Assembly (NCBI RefSeq): GCF_042686025.1
Contig: NZ_JBHUOZ010000003.1
Location: 1,550,001 to 1,614,000 of the forward strand
Direction of reading: 5' to 3'
Length of the DNA stretch: 64,000 nt
Source of the DNA: Terrimonas rubra
GTDB taxonomy: Bacteria > Bacteroidota > Bacteroidia > Chitinophagales > Chitinophagaceae
Shown here: in pieces, positions 25,589 through 34,548 of the stretch
How the letters are laid out: the number at the start of each line of letters is the position of its first letter
How positions within the stretch are numbered: position 1 is the first letter of the stretch
Program-made: the position numbers and the translations under genes
Notes under the pieces: model-generated
Told to the model about the DNA's origin: nothing
What the model saw: the letters and a program-made list of their open reading frames with translations, nothing else
The model's database searches: none

Positions 25589-26224
25589 ATGAAAAAGGTT
25601 TTATTAATAATTCTCGTCTTATTGCTGGGTGCTGCTACAGCATTCTGGTTTTTTGTATTAAAAGGTGGCAAAAAGGGACCTAAGGCCGAAAAAACACTGG
25701 TAGCCATAAAAGGCGGTAAACGCAGTGAAGCCTTCAACGCTTCCTTACAGGCCATGTTAACCGATTATTATGGTTTAACGGAAGGCCTGGTGAACTGGGA
25801 TACAGCGGCCGTTGGAAAATATAGTGTGTTATTACAAAGCTCTATTGACGGTGTAAAAATTGATGAATTAAAAGACGATACCACCGGTTTGTATTTAACT
25901 GCCCAGGACCCGATTGCCAATGCAAAAACAAATGTAGCAGCCTTAATAACTGCAGCAACTTTAGAGGAGAAAAGGGTGGTGTTTAACCAGCTTTCGGATA
26001 ATATCCGCAACCTGTTACAAACCCTGCCCCCGGATAGTGGTGTTATTTACTGGCAGGAATGCCCCATGGCATTCGGAGAAAATACAACTGGCGGCTGGTT
26101 AAGCAATAAAGAAGAAATAAGAAACCCTTACCTGGGTACCAGCCATCCGAAGTATAAGAACAGTATGTTATCCTGTGGTGAAATAAAACATACCATCAGG
26201 CCCGATACCAGTAGTGTACAGTAA
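25589..26224 (+). CDS. DUF3347-type envelope protein
   Basis: The 211-residue protein has an N-terminal membrane anchor (VLLIILVLLLGAATAFWFFVL), a helical domain (MLTDYYGLTEGLVNWDTAAVGKYSVLL onwards), and the C-terminal pattern YWQECPMAFGENTTGGWLS with EEIRNPYLG and MLSCGEI. This matches DUF3347, a domain often found with copper or heavy-metal efflux adaptors, whose cysteine and methionine residues may bind metal. Here it stands alone, without an efflux pump nearby, so the metal link is only inferred. Confidence 0.85.
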   Translation: MKKVLLIILVLLLGAATAFWFFVLKGGKKGPKAEKTLVAIKGGKRSEAFNASLQAMLTDYYGLTEGLVNWDTAAVGKYSVLLQSSIDGVKIDELKDDTTGLYLTAQDPIANAKTNVAALITAATLEEKRVVFNQLSDNIRNLLQTLPPDSGVIYWQECPMAFGENTTGGWLSNKEEIRNPYLGTSHPKYKNSMLSCGEIKHTIRPDTSSVQ

Positions 26225-26289
26225 ATCTCTTGCAGAGCAGTGAACAACCCGTATTTTATATCTCAATAGCATAAAAACAACAACCAAAC

Positions 26290-27876
26290 ATGAAAAGAGT
26301 ATTTGTTTCCTGCTTCCTGCTTATTGCTGCATTCACTACTCATGCACAAGAGAAGGTTGACCAGGCCATGGTCAGCAAAATTAAAAAAGAAGGGTTTGAC
26401 AATTCCAAAGTAATGGACATTGCCTTTCACCTGACCGATGCGAACGGTCCCCGTTTAAGCGGATCGCCGGGTTTATTAAAAGCCTCTAACTGGGCCAAGA
26501 ATGAAATGGCCAAATGGGGCCTGACCAATGCCGCATTAGAGCCCTGGGGTGAGTTTGGTAAAGGCTGGGAACTGCAAAAAAGTTATGTGGCCATGACAGC
26601 TCCTTACTATAAACCCCTGATCGCTTATCCAAAAACATGGACCAAGGGAAGCAATGGTTTAAAAAATGCGCCCATTTTATTAATCAAGGCCAAAGACTCC
26701 GTGGAGCTGGCGGCCTATAAAGGCCAGTTTAAAGGCAAAGCTATTTTAGTTTACCGTACCGATACTTTAGTACCTACTTATAAGGCCGATGCCAGCCGTT
26801 ATACTGATGAAGAGCTGGATAAGTTAGCCGCTTACCAGTTACCACAACCCTCACAGGCGCCTGCAGATACAGCTGAACTGCGCCGCCGCCGGGAGGCCAT
26901 GCAACGCCGTGGTGCCGGTGGCCCCAACCTGGCCAACCTGATTAAAGACTTTGCCACGAAAGAAGGTGCAGTAGCTATTTTAAGCGTAAGCCCCCGTGGC
27001 CATGAAGGTACTTTGTTTGTACAGGGTGGTGGTTCTTATGCACCAGAGGCGCCGGAAAATCCATTGGATATTATGCTGGCCTTTGAAGATTACATGACCT
27101 TTTGCCGTCTTGCGAATGCAGGTATCCCCGTATCATTAGATGTTGATGTTAAAACCGCCTTCCAGACCAGGGACACCAAAGGTTATAATGTAGTTGCTGA
27201 AATAAAAGGTACTGACCCTAAACTGAAAGACGAGATCGTTATGCTGGGTGGCCATATAGACAGCTGGCAGAGCTCAACCGGTGCTACCGATAATGCGGCA
27301 GGATGTGCTGTAATGATGGAGGCCGTACGTATTTTAAAAACATTAGGAGTACAGCCCCGCCGTACCATCCGTATTGCTTTATGGAGCGGTGAGGAACAAG
27401 GTTTACTGGGGTCACGTAATTATGTAAAAAATCATTTTGCCGATCCTGCTACCATGAAGTTGTTACCGGACCATGAAAAAGTTTCAGCTTATTTTAATAT
27501 TGATAACGGTACCGGTAAAATCCGTGGTATTTACACACAGGGCAATGAAAAAGTAAAAGACATTTTCAGTGCCTGGTTAGCCCCGTTCCATGACCTGGGT
27601 GCTAAAACCGTGACCTTGTCCAATACAGGTGGTACTGACCACCAGTCCTTTGATGCGGTAGGTATTCCCGGCTTCCAGTTCATACAGGATGCCATTGAAT
27701 ACAATACCCGTACACACCATACCAATATGGATTCATACGATCACCTGCAGGCAGATGACCTGAAACAGATCTCTGTTATTGTAGCATCATTTGTATACCA
27801 TACCGCTATGCGTGATGAGAAACTGCCCCGTAAGGAATTACCACAGGCCCGTGGAGCCGGTGGTGGCCGTTTTTAA
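26290..27876 (+). CDS. M28-family zinc aminopeptidase with PA domain
   Basis: The 528-residue secreted protein has a signal peptide (MKRVFVSCFLLIAAFTTHAQ). A PA-like insert spans about 130-270. The di-zinc M28 site is visible: GGHIDSWQSSTGATDNAAG (His and Asp ligands), SGEEQGLLGS (catalytic Glu and ligand Glu), FNIDNGTGK (Asp), and TRTHHTNMDSYDHL (His). It should remove N-terminal residues from peptides in the periplasm or outside. The arginine-rich insert RRRREAMQRRGAGGP and the RGAGGGRF tail are unusual low-complexity regions. A strong terminator follows. Confidence 0.94.
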   Translation: MKRVFVSCFLLIAAFTTHAQEKVDQAMVSKIKKEGFDNSKVMDIAFHLTDANGPRLSGSPGLLKASNWAKNEMAKWGLTNAALEPWGEFGKGWELQKSYVAMTAPYYKPLIAYPKTWTKGSNGLKNAPILLIKAKDSVELAAYKGQFKGKAILVYRTDTLVPTYKADASRYTDEELDKLAAYQLPQPSQAPADTAELRRRREAMQRRGAGGPNLANLIKDFATKEGAVAILSVSPRGHEGTLFVQGGGSYAPEAPENPLDIMLAFEDYMTFCRLANAGIPVSLDVDVKTAFQTRDTKGYNVVAEIKGTDPKLKDEIVMLGGHIDSWQSSTGATDNAAGCAVMMEAVRILKTLGVQPRRTIRIALWSGEEQGLLGSRNYVKNHFADPATMKLLPDHEKVSAYFNIDNGTGKIRGIYTQGNEKVKDIFSAWLAPFHDLGAKTVTLSNTGGTDHQSFDAVGIPGFQFIQDAIEYNTRTHHTNMDSYDHLQADDLKQISVIVASFVYHTAMRDEKLPRKELPQARGAGGGRF

Positions 27877-27900
27877 CATATTTACATCAACATTTTTTGA

Positions 27901-27936
27901 AAAAGGATGTCCTGTAAACGGGACATCCTTTTTTAT
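27901..27936 (+). terminator. Rho-independent terminator after the M28 gene
   Basis: AAAAGGATGTCC (27901-27912) pairs with GGACATCCTTTT (27921-27932) across an eight-base loop, followed by T. Confidence 0.85.
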
Positions 27937-27992
27937 GGATAACCCGTGATTCTACATCTTAATCAGTAACTTGTGTAAAATTTTCAAACAAT

Positions 27993-28919
27993 ATGATGAA
28001 GAAGTTTGGGGCCGGATTATTATTCAGCATTTTTTCCCTGGCCGGCTGTGCGCAAAACCCCACCCTGAAAAAAGCGGCAAATGATAATACGCTCCTGTGG
28101 AAGGTTAGCGGTAAGGGTTTAAAACAACCATCTTATATATTTGGTACCATTCACATGATATGTGCCGATGATGCGCAGTTAAGCGCTAATATGCAAACCG
28201 TTATTAAATCGGTGGATGAAGTATACCTGGAAGTGGACATGGATGATATGCTGCAGATGTTTTCACTAATGGGTAAGATGAAAATGAACGACGGCGCCAC
28301 TTTACGCAGCTTACTGAGCGAAGCAGACTACGAACTGGTAAAAGATTACTTTAATGAAAAAGGCAGCATGTTACCTTTCTCCATGCTGGAAACCTTTAAA
28401 CCCTTACTGGCTACTTCCTTGGTTGCCCAGAGCAGCGGCGAATGCGAAAGCATGTCGGCCATGGAAACTGTTATTATGGGAGCAGCCAAGGATAATAAAA
28501 AAGAGATCAAGGGCCTGGAATCCATGGCCTACCAGGCCGGTATACTGGACTCCATACCGTATAAAGCCCAGGCTGACCTGCTGGTACAATCTATAAAAAG
28601 TGAAACAGCCATGGAAAAAGGCACCGAGAGCGCTTCTGATATGACCCGGCTTTTTGATGCCTATAAAAGCCAGGACCTGGAAGTGCTGGAGAACTTAATG
28701 ATAAAATCGGAAGCCGGTTTAAGTGAATACATGGACCTGCTGTTGTTTAAACGTAACCACAACTGGATTGAAAAAATGAAAGAGATATTACCGGCCAAAT
28801 CGGTTTTAATTGCCGTTGGTGCAGGGCATTTACCGGGTGATGAGGGTGTGCTGAACCTGTTGAAGAAAGAAGGCTACACCGTTGAGCCCATTGATAACAG
28901 CCTGGTGAAGGAAATTTAA
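27993..28919 (+). CDS. TraB/GumN-family lipoprotein
   Basis: The 308-residue protein has a signal peptide with lipobox SLAGC. The TraB/GumN family pattern is clear: LLWKVSGKGLKQPSYIFGTIHM (GTIH motif) near residues 30-51, VYLEVDMDD, KEIKGLESMAYQAGILDSIP, and the C-terminal ERNHNW-like KRNHNWIEKMKEIL with VLIAVGAGHLPGDEGVLNLLKKEGY. The fold is related to Tiki-like proteases with conserved GxxH and E residues. Function in this organism is unknown. Confidence 0.9.
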   Translation: MMKKFGAGLLFSIFSLAGCAQNPTLKKAANDNTLLWKVSGKGLKQPSYIFGTIHMICADDAQLSANMQTVIKSVDEVYLEVDMDDMLQMFSLMGKMKMNDGATLRSLLSEADYELVKDYFNEKGSMLPFSMLETFKPLLATSLVAQSSGECESMSAMETVIMGAAKDNKKEIKGLESMAYQAGILDSIPYKAQADLLVQSIKSETAMEKGTESASDMTRLFDAYKSQDLEVLENLMIKSEAGLSEYMDLLLFKRNHNWIEKMKEILPAKSVLIAVGAGHLPGDEGVLNLLKKEGYTVEPIDNSLVKEI

Positions 28920-28942
28920 TGACCCAAAAAAAGTATAGGTAT

Positions 28943-28971
28943 AAAAAAACCGGCATCAGCCGGTTTTTTTA
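28943..28971. terminator. Bidirectional terminator between the TraB-like gene and ndk
   Basis: AAAAAAACCGGC (28943-28954), loop ATCA, GCCGGTTTTTTT (28959-28970). A and T runs on both sides serve the two convergent genes. Confidence 0.85.
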
Positions 28972-28986
28972 TTATTTGGCGTGAGA

Positions 28987-29403
28987 TTAGAATTGCTCTA
29001 AACCACTGAAGAAAAAGTCGCCTTCTATTTTAGCGTTTTCATCGCTGTCGCTACCATGTACGGCATTTTCACCTAAGGAAGTAGCATATAATTTACGGAT
29101 AGTACCTTCCGCAGCCTGTGCAGGGTTGGTAGCGCCGATCAGTTCACGGAAGCCGGCCACAGCATTCTCTTTTTCTAAAATTGCTGCATATATAGGACCA
29201 CTGCTCATAAAATCAACCAATTCACCGTAAAAAGGCCTTTCTTTATGCACGGCATAAAACTCACCGGCTTTTTCGGCCGATAATTTTGTAAGCTTCAGGC
29301 TTACAATACGAAATCCTTCCTTAATAAAACGGTCAATGATAGCACCTGCATGGCCATTTTTTACGGCATCAGGCTTAATCATTGTAAAAGTGCGATTGCT
29401 CAT
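28987..29403 (-). CDS. ndk: Nucleoside diphosphate kinase
   Basis: The 138-residue enzyme exchanges the terminal phosphate between nucleoside di- and triphosphates. The start is the ATG at 29403 (MSNRTFTMIKPDAVKNGHAG), the canonical N-terminus. The active-site histidine is in the NAVHGSDSDENA motif (residues about 112-123), preceded by FRELIGATNPAQAAEGTIR. Complete. Confidence 0.97.
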   Translation of the reverse strand: MSNRTFTMIKPDAVKNGHAGAIIDRFIKEGFRIVSLKLTKLSAEKAGEFYAVHKERPFYGELVDFMSSGPIYAAILEKENAVAGFRELIGATNPAQAAEGTIRKLYATSLGENAVHGSDSDENAKIEGDFFFSGLEQF

Positions 29404-29535
29404 TATTATCTTGTTTTTGGGCGGCAAAGGTAGAATATTAAGTAAAAAGTAAAAATTTAAAAGTAAAAATTAACAAATTTGCATTGATAGAGCTGTTTTT
29501 TATGTTACCGGCAACATCACAATGGGCATCGTCCC

Positions 29536-29556
29536 TTGCGTCGCACTCTTCAGCTG
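29536..29556 (+). repeat. Family E intergenic repeat copy
   Basis: TTGCGTCGCACTCTTCAGCTG, close to the core of the copies at 38681 and 50492. The whole stretch 29404-29703 has no gene; besides this repeat it holds AT-rich sequence after ndk and the promoter region of the DHH gene. Confidence 0.6.
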
Positions 29557-29703
29557 TATCCCGCTAATCAGCAGGCAACTCAGCTTTTTTCTGCGTATTA
29601 ACTAAAAGGAAATTGGCTTTCAGCTGTGTGCTTTAAGCCTTCAGCTTTAAGCTTATGCTTCATACTATTTTAAATACAGAAACATTATCTTCGCAACCCA
29701 AAG

Positions 29704-30711
29704 ATGAAACCTTTAATAGAATTTATTCCCCTGCTGGACACGCCCAAATCGGTTGTGATCACCATGCACCAAAAACCTGATGCCGATGCCATGGGCTCGT
29801 CACTAGGTCTATACAATTTTTTAATTCAACTGGGACATAGTGTTACCGTTATTTCTCCCACCAACTGGGCATCGTGGCTTAACTGGATGCCGGGCTGTAA
29901 TACGGTGATCAATTTTGAGGCTGAGGGCAGCAAGGCACAACAGGCGCTGGATAACTGTGACTGGCTGTTTTGCCTGGACTTTAATATTTTTTCCCGTACC
30001 AAACACCTGGCCGATAAACTGGCAGCAGCCAATTGTATAAAAATACTTATTGACCATCACCGGGAGCCGGATGAAGTATCATTTAATTACGGCAACAGCG
30101 ATATCAGCAAAAGCTCTACCTGCGAGATGATCTATGATTTTATCAATCTCAGCGGTAAACAGGATCTTATTAATAATGATATAGCCCAGTGTTTATACGC
30201 CGGTGTGGTTACCGATACAGGCTCGTTCCGTTTTTCCTCTACTACGGCAGGTGTACACAGCATGGTGGCCAATTTAATAAGCCGTGGCCTGCAGCATAGC
30301 CAGGTGCATAATAACCTGTTCAATAATTTCCTGGAAAACAGGTTGCGTTTTATTGGTCATGTATTGCTGAACCGCATGGAGGTATTTTATGAATACAATA
30401 CGGCGCTGATCGCTATTACCAAACAGGACCTGTTAAAGTACCATGTTAAAACCGGTGATACCGATAGCCTGGTAAACTTTCCCCAGTCCATACAGGGCAT
30501 CAGGCTGGTGGGACTGGTAATTGACCGTGACGAAGAAAGAAAATGGAGTTTTCGTAGCCAGGATGACTTTGATTGTAATACATTTGCCCGCAAATATTTT
30601 AATGGCGGCGGCCATTTTAATGCGGCAGGCGGTCATACCAAAGACTCGCTGGCCGAAACGGTTGCCCATTTTAAACAGGTATTAACAGAGAATAAACAAC
30701 TGCTTCAATAA
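29704..30711 (+). CDS. DHH-family phosphoesterase (NrnA-like)
   Basis: The 335-residue protein has the DHH/DHHA1 architecture of bifunctional nanoRNase/pAp phosphatases. Metal-binding motifs are MHQKPDADAMGSSLGL (DAD, residues 21-36), CLDFN, the namesake LIDHHREPD near residue 120, and VTDTGSFRFSSTT. The C-terminal DHHA1 domain ends with GGGHFNAAGGH. NrnA-type enzymes degrade two- to five-base RNA fragments and 3'-phosphoadenosine phosphate; c-di-AMP or pApA hydrolysis is also possible for relatives. It precedes an FKBP lipoprotein gene by 23 bases, probably in one operon. Confidence 0.92.
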   Translation: MKPLIEFIPLLDTPKSVVITMHQKPDADAMGSSLGLYNFLIQLGHSVTVISPTNWASWLNWMPGCNTVINFEAEGSKAQQALDNCDWLFCLDFNIFSRTKHLADKLAAANCIKILIDHHREPDEVSFNYGNSDISKSSTCEMIYDFINLSGKQDLINNDIAQCLYAGVVTDTGSFRFSSTTAGVHSMVANLISRGLQHSQVHNNLFNNFLENRLRFIGHVLLNRMEVFYEYNTALIAITKQDLLKYHVKTGDTDSLVNFPQSIQGIRLVGLVIDRDEERKWSFRSQDDFDCNTFARKYFNGGGHFNAAGGHTKDSLAETVAHFKQVLTENKQLLQ

Positions 30712-30734
30712 ACAAAAAATAAACTCAACAACAA

Positions 30735-31724
30735 ATGCAAAAGTTAAGGTTAGGCGGCCTGGTATTATTAACAGGTATCATGATGGTTGCCTGTAATTCG
30801 GTTAGTTACAAAAAAACCGCGGGTGGCTTATTATACAAAATTTTCCCTTCGGACAGTAAGGATTCTTTAATTAAAGTAGGCAATACTGTTAAGTTAGACA
30901 TTGATATTAAACTGAACGACTCCGTATTACAAACAACATACGGCAAAATGCCGGCATTTATTCCAGCCCAGGAACCTAACCCGCAAAATGGTTTAGATCC
31001 GTTTTCTATTTTCACTTTAATGAAAACAGGTGACAGCGCTGTAGTAGTAATACTGGCCGATTCCTTATTAAACAAACCAGGTGTACAATTACCTCCGGGT
31101 GCTAAAAAAGGTGACCGTTTCATGTTTTACATGCGCATAAAACAAGTGTTTACCAGCGATAGCCTGGCTCAGGCCGATTTTACCAAAGAACAGGCCCTGG
31201 ATGCTCCGCGCCAGCAAAAAGAAATGGAAGAGCAACGTGCTAAAATGATAAAAGAGCAACAGGAGCAACAAAAGAAAGAAGATGCTGAATTAGAAAAATC
31301 GGGTAAAAAAGCCGAGCTGGACGCAGTGGTTAAAAACCTGCTGGCTTCTAAAAATATTACTACCACTAAAACACCTTTAGGTTCTTATGTACGTATCGAT
31401 AATCCCGGTACTGGTGATGCGGTAGTTGCCGGTAAAATTGCAACGGTTAAATACAGTGGTAAACTTTTATTGACTGACAGCGTATTCCAGGCAAGTACTG
31501 TTGATTTTACTATTGGTGCAAACGGTTTGATCCGTGGTATGGAAGATGGCCTGTTATTATTTAAAAAGGGCGGTAAAGGAACTATTTATATTCCCGGTCA
31601 TTTGGCATATGGAGCCAACCCGCCTGCAGGTTCACCTTTTAAACCATTTGATGCCCTGGCATTTGATGTAGAGATTGTAGATGTGAAAGAGAAACCAGCT
31701 ACTCCTGATCACCAGGCTCATTAA
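30735..31724 (+). CDS. FKBP-type peptidyl-prolyl isomerase lipoprotein with two FKBP-like domains
   Basis: The 329-residue protein has a lipobox MMVAC (about Cys20). An N-terminal FKBP-like domain (residues 28-140; KVGNTVKLDIDIKLNDSVL, MKTGDSAVVVILADSLL) is followed by a charged coiled-coil linker rich in glutamine, glutamate and lysine (about 155-190), and a better conserved C-terminal FKBP domain (VRIDNPGTGDAVVAGKIATVKYSGKLL, IRGMEDGLLLFKKGGKGTIYIPGHLAYG, FDALAFDVEIVDV). It probably folds outer-membrane or surface proteins. It follows the DHH gene closely and ends at a terminator. Confidence 0.92.
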   Translation: MQKLRLGGLVLLTGIMMVACNSVSYKKTAGGLLYKIFPSDSKDSLIKVGNTVKLDIDIKLNDSVLQTTYGKMPAFIPAQEPNPQNGLDPFSIFTLMKTGDSAVVVILADSLLNKPGVQLPPGAKKGDRFMFYMRIKQVFTSDSLAQADFTKEQALDAPRQQKEMEEQRAKMIKEQQEQQKKEDAELEKSGKKAELDAVVKNLLASKNITTTKTPLGSYVRIDNPGTGDAVVAGKIATVKYSGKLLLTDSVFQASTVDFTIGANGLIRGMEDGLLLFKKGGKGTIYIPGHLAYGANPPAGSPFKPFDALAFDVEIVDVKEKPATPDHQAH

Positions 31725-31748
31725 TCGATAACGTATTAACATTTTTTA

Positions 31749-31783
31749 TAAAGTCCTTGCTGTTCAGCAGGGACTTTTTTTAT
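31749..31783 (+). terminator. Rho-independent terminator after the FKBP lipoprotein gene
   Basis: AAAGTCCTTGCTG and AGCAGGGACTTT form a stem with one mismatch and a small loop, followed by seven T residues. Confidence 0.8.
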
Positions 31784-32168
31784 AAATACCTTATTGCCAA
31801 CGTACCATATTGGCTTAGGTGTAATTGTAAACCCTTAGCAAACCATACAATTGTGCTAGTAAAATTGTCAAAAACACAATTATTTTTTTAAAACTTGATG
31901 GAACTCAAGTAAAAATGCCTTAACTTTCAGATTAAAGTGAGAACTTTGACATTATAAAGTTAATCCTAAGAATTACTTAATCGGTTGGCCCCGTTTTTAG
32001 TCCAACATCCATGTACCCTTTCGAAAATACAGGTTGATTAAGTATATATCTTATCTTATGAGTGTGTTCCGTCCAAAGAATAACCTTATATCCAAATCCT
32101 TTAAAAGATCATGGCAATATGCCTGAGTGTATGTTGTGGTCTGATGTAACTTTTTTCGCATTAGAGCG
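31784..32168 (+). ncRNA. Possible small RNA region ahead of an orphan terminator
   Basis: About 380 AT-rich bases without a normal gene end in a strong plus-strand terminator at 32169-32196, although the previous gene already has its own terminator. That suggests a separate short transcript. It contains a small hairpin with arms ACTTGA/TCAAGT (about 31893-31911) and a 22-codon frame at 32058-32126. I recognise no known RNA family, and a structured RNA such as 6S cannot be confirmed by eye. Confidence 0.3.
32058..32126 (+). other. 22-codon basic open frame before the orphan terminator
   Basis: ATG at 32058 opens a frame reading MSVFRPKNNLISKSFKRSWQ and ending in YA before TGA at 32124. It is strongly basic and lies about 40 bases ahead of the orphan terminator. 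It may be a leader or small protein, or chance. Confidence 0.2.
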
Positions 32169-32196
32169 GCCGGTCACTGGTTGACCGGCTTTTTTA
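32169..32196 (+). terminator. Orphan Rho-independent terminator
   Basis: GCCGGTCA (32169-32176), loop CTGGT, TGACCGGC (32182-32189), then six T residues. No coding gene on the plus strand lies between it and the terminator at 31749-31783. It points toward the convergent photolyase gene. Confidence 0.8.
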
Positions 32197-32249
32197 TTGT
32201 ATGAATGTAAACAAAGGACGTTCTTAAGTAGCTATTTGTATTCTCCCCA

Positions 32250-33554
32250 TTACTTCTTCAACGCTTTACCATACACGTCCAGGCATCTTTTCCTGGCCAC
32301 TTCATGTTCTACTATTGGTAAGGGATAAGTTAATTCATCCAGCTCCGGGATCCATTTACGGATATACTCCAGCTTGGGATCGAATTTTTGCGTTTGCAGG
32401 TAAGGATTGAAAATACGGAAATAGGGCGCCGCATCGCAACCGCTGCCTGCCGCCCATTGCCAGCCACCATTGTTGGCGGCCAGGTCATAGTCCAACAGTT
32501 TTTTCGCAAAATAAGCTTCACCCCAGCGCCAGTCTATTAACAGGTGTTTGGTTAAAAAAGAGGCTACGATCATCCGTACCCGGTTATGCATATAACCGGT
32601 TGCATTCAGTTCCCGCATACCGGCATCAACAATCGGGTAACCCGTATTACCGTTACACCAGGCTTCAAATTCCTTTTCATGATTGCGCCATTGAATATTA
32701 TCATATTCTTTCCTGAAAGAGTTAAACACTAATCCAGGAAAGTGCCAGAGTATTGCCTGGTAAAAATCCCGCCATATCAGTTCATTTAAAAACGTTTCGT
32801 TGACAGCCCCGGCTTCCCGCACCAGTTCCCGGATACTGATAGTACCAAAACGCAGGTGGACACTTAAACGGGACGTGCCTGCAATAGCCGGATAATCTCT
32901 TTGTTTGGTGTATTGCTTTATAGTTGATTCATTCCAGTCCTCACCGGGAAAAGTTATAGCAGTAGGCGAGAAACCAATTTCCGCTAATGAAGGCAGTGCC
33001 ATTTCATCCTGTTTGAAAAAATAGCGGTGGTATTTTTTTGTGGGATAACTTTTATTATAAAAATCCGTCAGGGTGGCCTTCCACTTACGGGAATAAGGGG
33101 TAAATACGGTATAGGGTTCGCCATTATCTTTCACCACTTCCTTTTTCTCAAAAATCACCTGGTCCTTGTAAGTATGAAAGTCAATACCCTTTGCGTTCAA
33201 TAAAGCAGCGATCGTTTTATCACGCTCCTGCGCATAAGGCTCATAATCGTGATTGGTATACACAGCTTCCACCTGGTAGGTTTCCAATAACGCAGTAAAT
33301 ACTTCTTCCGGTGTGCCATAGCGTACATCCAGTGTGCTGCCTTTTTTTAGCAGTTGTGTTTGCAAATTGGTAATGGCCTGGTGAATAAAACTAACCCGGC
33401 TATCCTGCCTGTCATCCAGCGCCTCCAGTATATTACTGTCAAAAATAAAAACAGGTACTACGGGCCTGCCACTTTTTAATGCGTGGTATAAGCCGGCATT
33501 ATCATCCAGTCGCAGATCACGCCTGAACCAGAATAAGGAAATTGTTGTTTTCAT
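32250..33554 (-). CDS. Deoxyribodipyrimidine photolyase / cryptochrome-family protein
   Basis: The 434-residue flavoprotein has the photolyase N-terminal Rossmann domain (LFWFRRDLRLDDNAGLYHAL, residues 6-25) and C-terminal FAD-binding domain. FAD and DNA-contact motifs include TSRLSVHLRFGTISIRELV, ELIWRDFYQAILWHFPGLV, TGYPIVDAGMRELNATGYMHNRVRMI, and DYDLAANNGGWQWAAGSGCDAAPYFRIFNP. It should repair UV-induced pyrimidine dimers using light. The start at 33554 (MKTTISLFWFRRD) fits the family. It is a class I CPD-type or related enzyme; a signalling role cannot be excluded. Confidence 0.95.
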   Translation of the reverse strand: MKTTISLFWFRRDLRLDDNAGLYHALKSGRPVVPVFIFDSNILEALDDRQDSRVSFIHQAITNLQTQLLKKGSTLDVRYGTPEEVFTALLETYQVEAVYTNHDYEPYAQERDKTIAALLNAKGIDFHTYKDQVIFEKKEVVKDNGEPYTVFTPYSRKWKATLTDFYNKSYPTKKYHRYFFKQDEMALPSLAEIGFSPTAITFPGEDWNESTIKQYTKQRDYPAIAGTSRLSVHLRFGTISIRELVREAGAVNETFLNELIWRDFYQAILWHFPGLVFNSFRKEYDNIQWRNHEKEFEAWCNGNTGYPIVDAGMRELNATGYMHNRVRMIVASFLTKHLLIDWRWGEAYFAKKLLDYDLAANNGGWQWAAGSGCDAAPYFRIFNPYLQTQKFDPKLEYIRKWIPELDELTYPLPIVEHEVARKRCLDVYGKALKK

Positions 33555-33662
33555 TGATGGTACAAAATAAGGCAAACTCCTTTATTTACAACAATATATT
33601 CGGTATTCTTCTGCTGGTAAAACACTTCACTTTTTTTAACGGTTTCACAGGCATAATTGTAC

Positions 33663-33692
33663 TTGTACGCTAAGCGTCATAACGTATCTTTG
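33663..33692 (+). promoter_or_regulatory. Complete Bacteroidota promoter (-33 and -7)
   Basis: TTG (33663-33665), a 19-base spacer, and TATCTTTG (33685-33692) match the -33/-7 consensus. It drives the gene starting 28 bases downstream. Confidence 0.7.
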
Positions 33693-33719
33693 CAGTAATA
33701 ATTTTGTTGATAGCTCAAT

Positions 33720-34286
33720 ATGCACGAAATAGAACCCTTCTATAACTGGCGCCATATTTATACAAGCGAAGAGGATAGGTTATCGCCGTTTTTTGGTCGT
33801 GATTATTCAGAGTTTGAATACTCCCAAGCGGTATACAACTATTATATCCATCCGCAGTGGGATGATTTTGGCAGCAGGACACTTTACCTGAAAACTTTAA
33901 TGGCCGATTATGATGAGCACTATGCTATCATTGAGTTAATAGGGGAGTGGAATGATGCAGTGGAAAATGATATCATGGTGCTCAAACGGGATGTACTGGA
34001 AAAATTCATGTACGAAGGCATCTATAAGTTTATACTCATTACCGAAAACGTACTGAACTTTCACAGCGATATTTCAGATTATTATGAAGAGTTGTTTGAG
34101 GAACTGACGGAAGAGAATGGCTGGATCGTATGCCTGAATATGCCCTCCCAGACACAACACGATTTCCGGCAAAAACACCTGCACCGGTATGTGGAATTAA
34201 TGGAAATTGACAACTGGCGCACCTATAAGCCCTATCATTTGTTCAAAAAAATTGACAATGAACTGGGAGCCCGGTTAAATATGTAG
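33720..34286 (+). CDS. Conserved-looking cytoplasmic protein, unknown function
   Basis: The 188-residue acidic protein has no signal or membrane segment. It is unusually rich in tyrosine and tryptophan (EPFYNWRHIYTSEEDR, YNYYIHPQWDDFG, DNWRTYKPYHLF), and its alternating pattern (YAIIELIGEWNDAVENDIMVLKRDVLEKFM, YKFILITENVLNFHSD) suggests a single alpha/beta domain. I do not recognise a named family. It has its own well-formed promoter and precedes the sdh operon, which has a separate promoter. Confidence 0.8.
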   Translation: MHEIEPFYNWRHIYTSEEDRLSPFFGRDYSEFEYSQAVYNYYIHPQWDDFGSRTLYLKTLMADYDEHYAIIELIGEWNDAVENDIMVLKRDVLEKFMYEGIYKFILITENVLNFHSDISDYYEELFEELTEENGWIVCLNMPSQTQHDFRQKHLHRYVELMEIDNWRTYKPYHLFKKIDNELGARLNM

Positions 34287-34302
34287 TTGAATTGCAAATT
34301 TT

Positions 34303-34335
34303 TTGTCATTGTTTCGTCATACAATGTTACTTTTG
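34303..34335 (+). promoter_or_regulatory. Promoter of the sdh operon
   Basis: TTG at 34303-34305 and TACTTTTG at 34328-34335 fit the -33/-7 consensus with a slightly long 22-base spacer. The leader to sdhC would be about 200 bases and contains no gene. Confidence 0.6.
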
Positions 34336-34548
34336 CACAAACCACCATTTTAACTAACCTGCTGATTAAAAGAGTAGTGTGCTTAAACGCTACCGCTATT
34401 AACCAGGGGCTGCGATTGGTGGCTATCTGATACTGATTTTTAAGATAAACAGGTTAAACGGCATTTTTGATTTGAAGATTGTACCTGATAAAAGCTACAC
34501 CCTTTACCAATACGCTGTTATTGCCCAAGAAAAAGAAAATTTATACAG

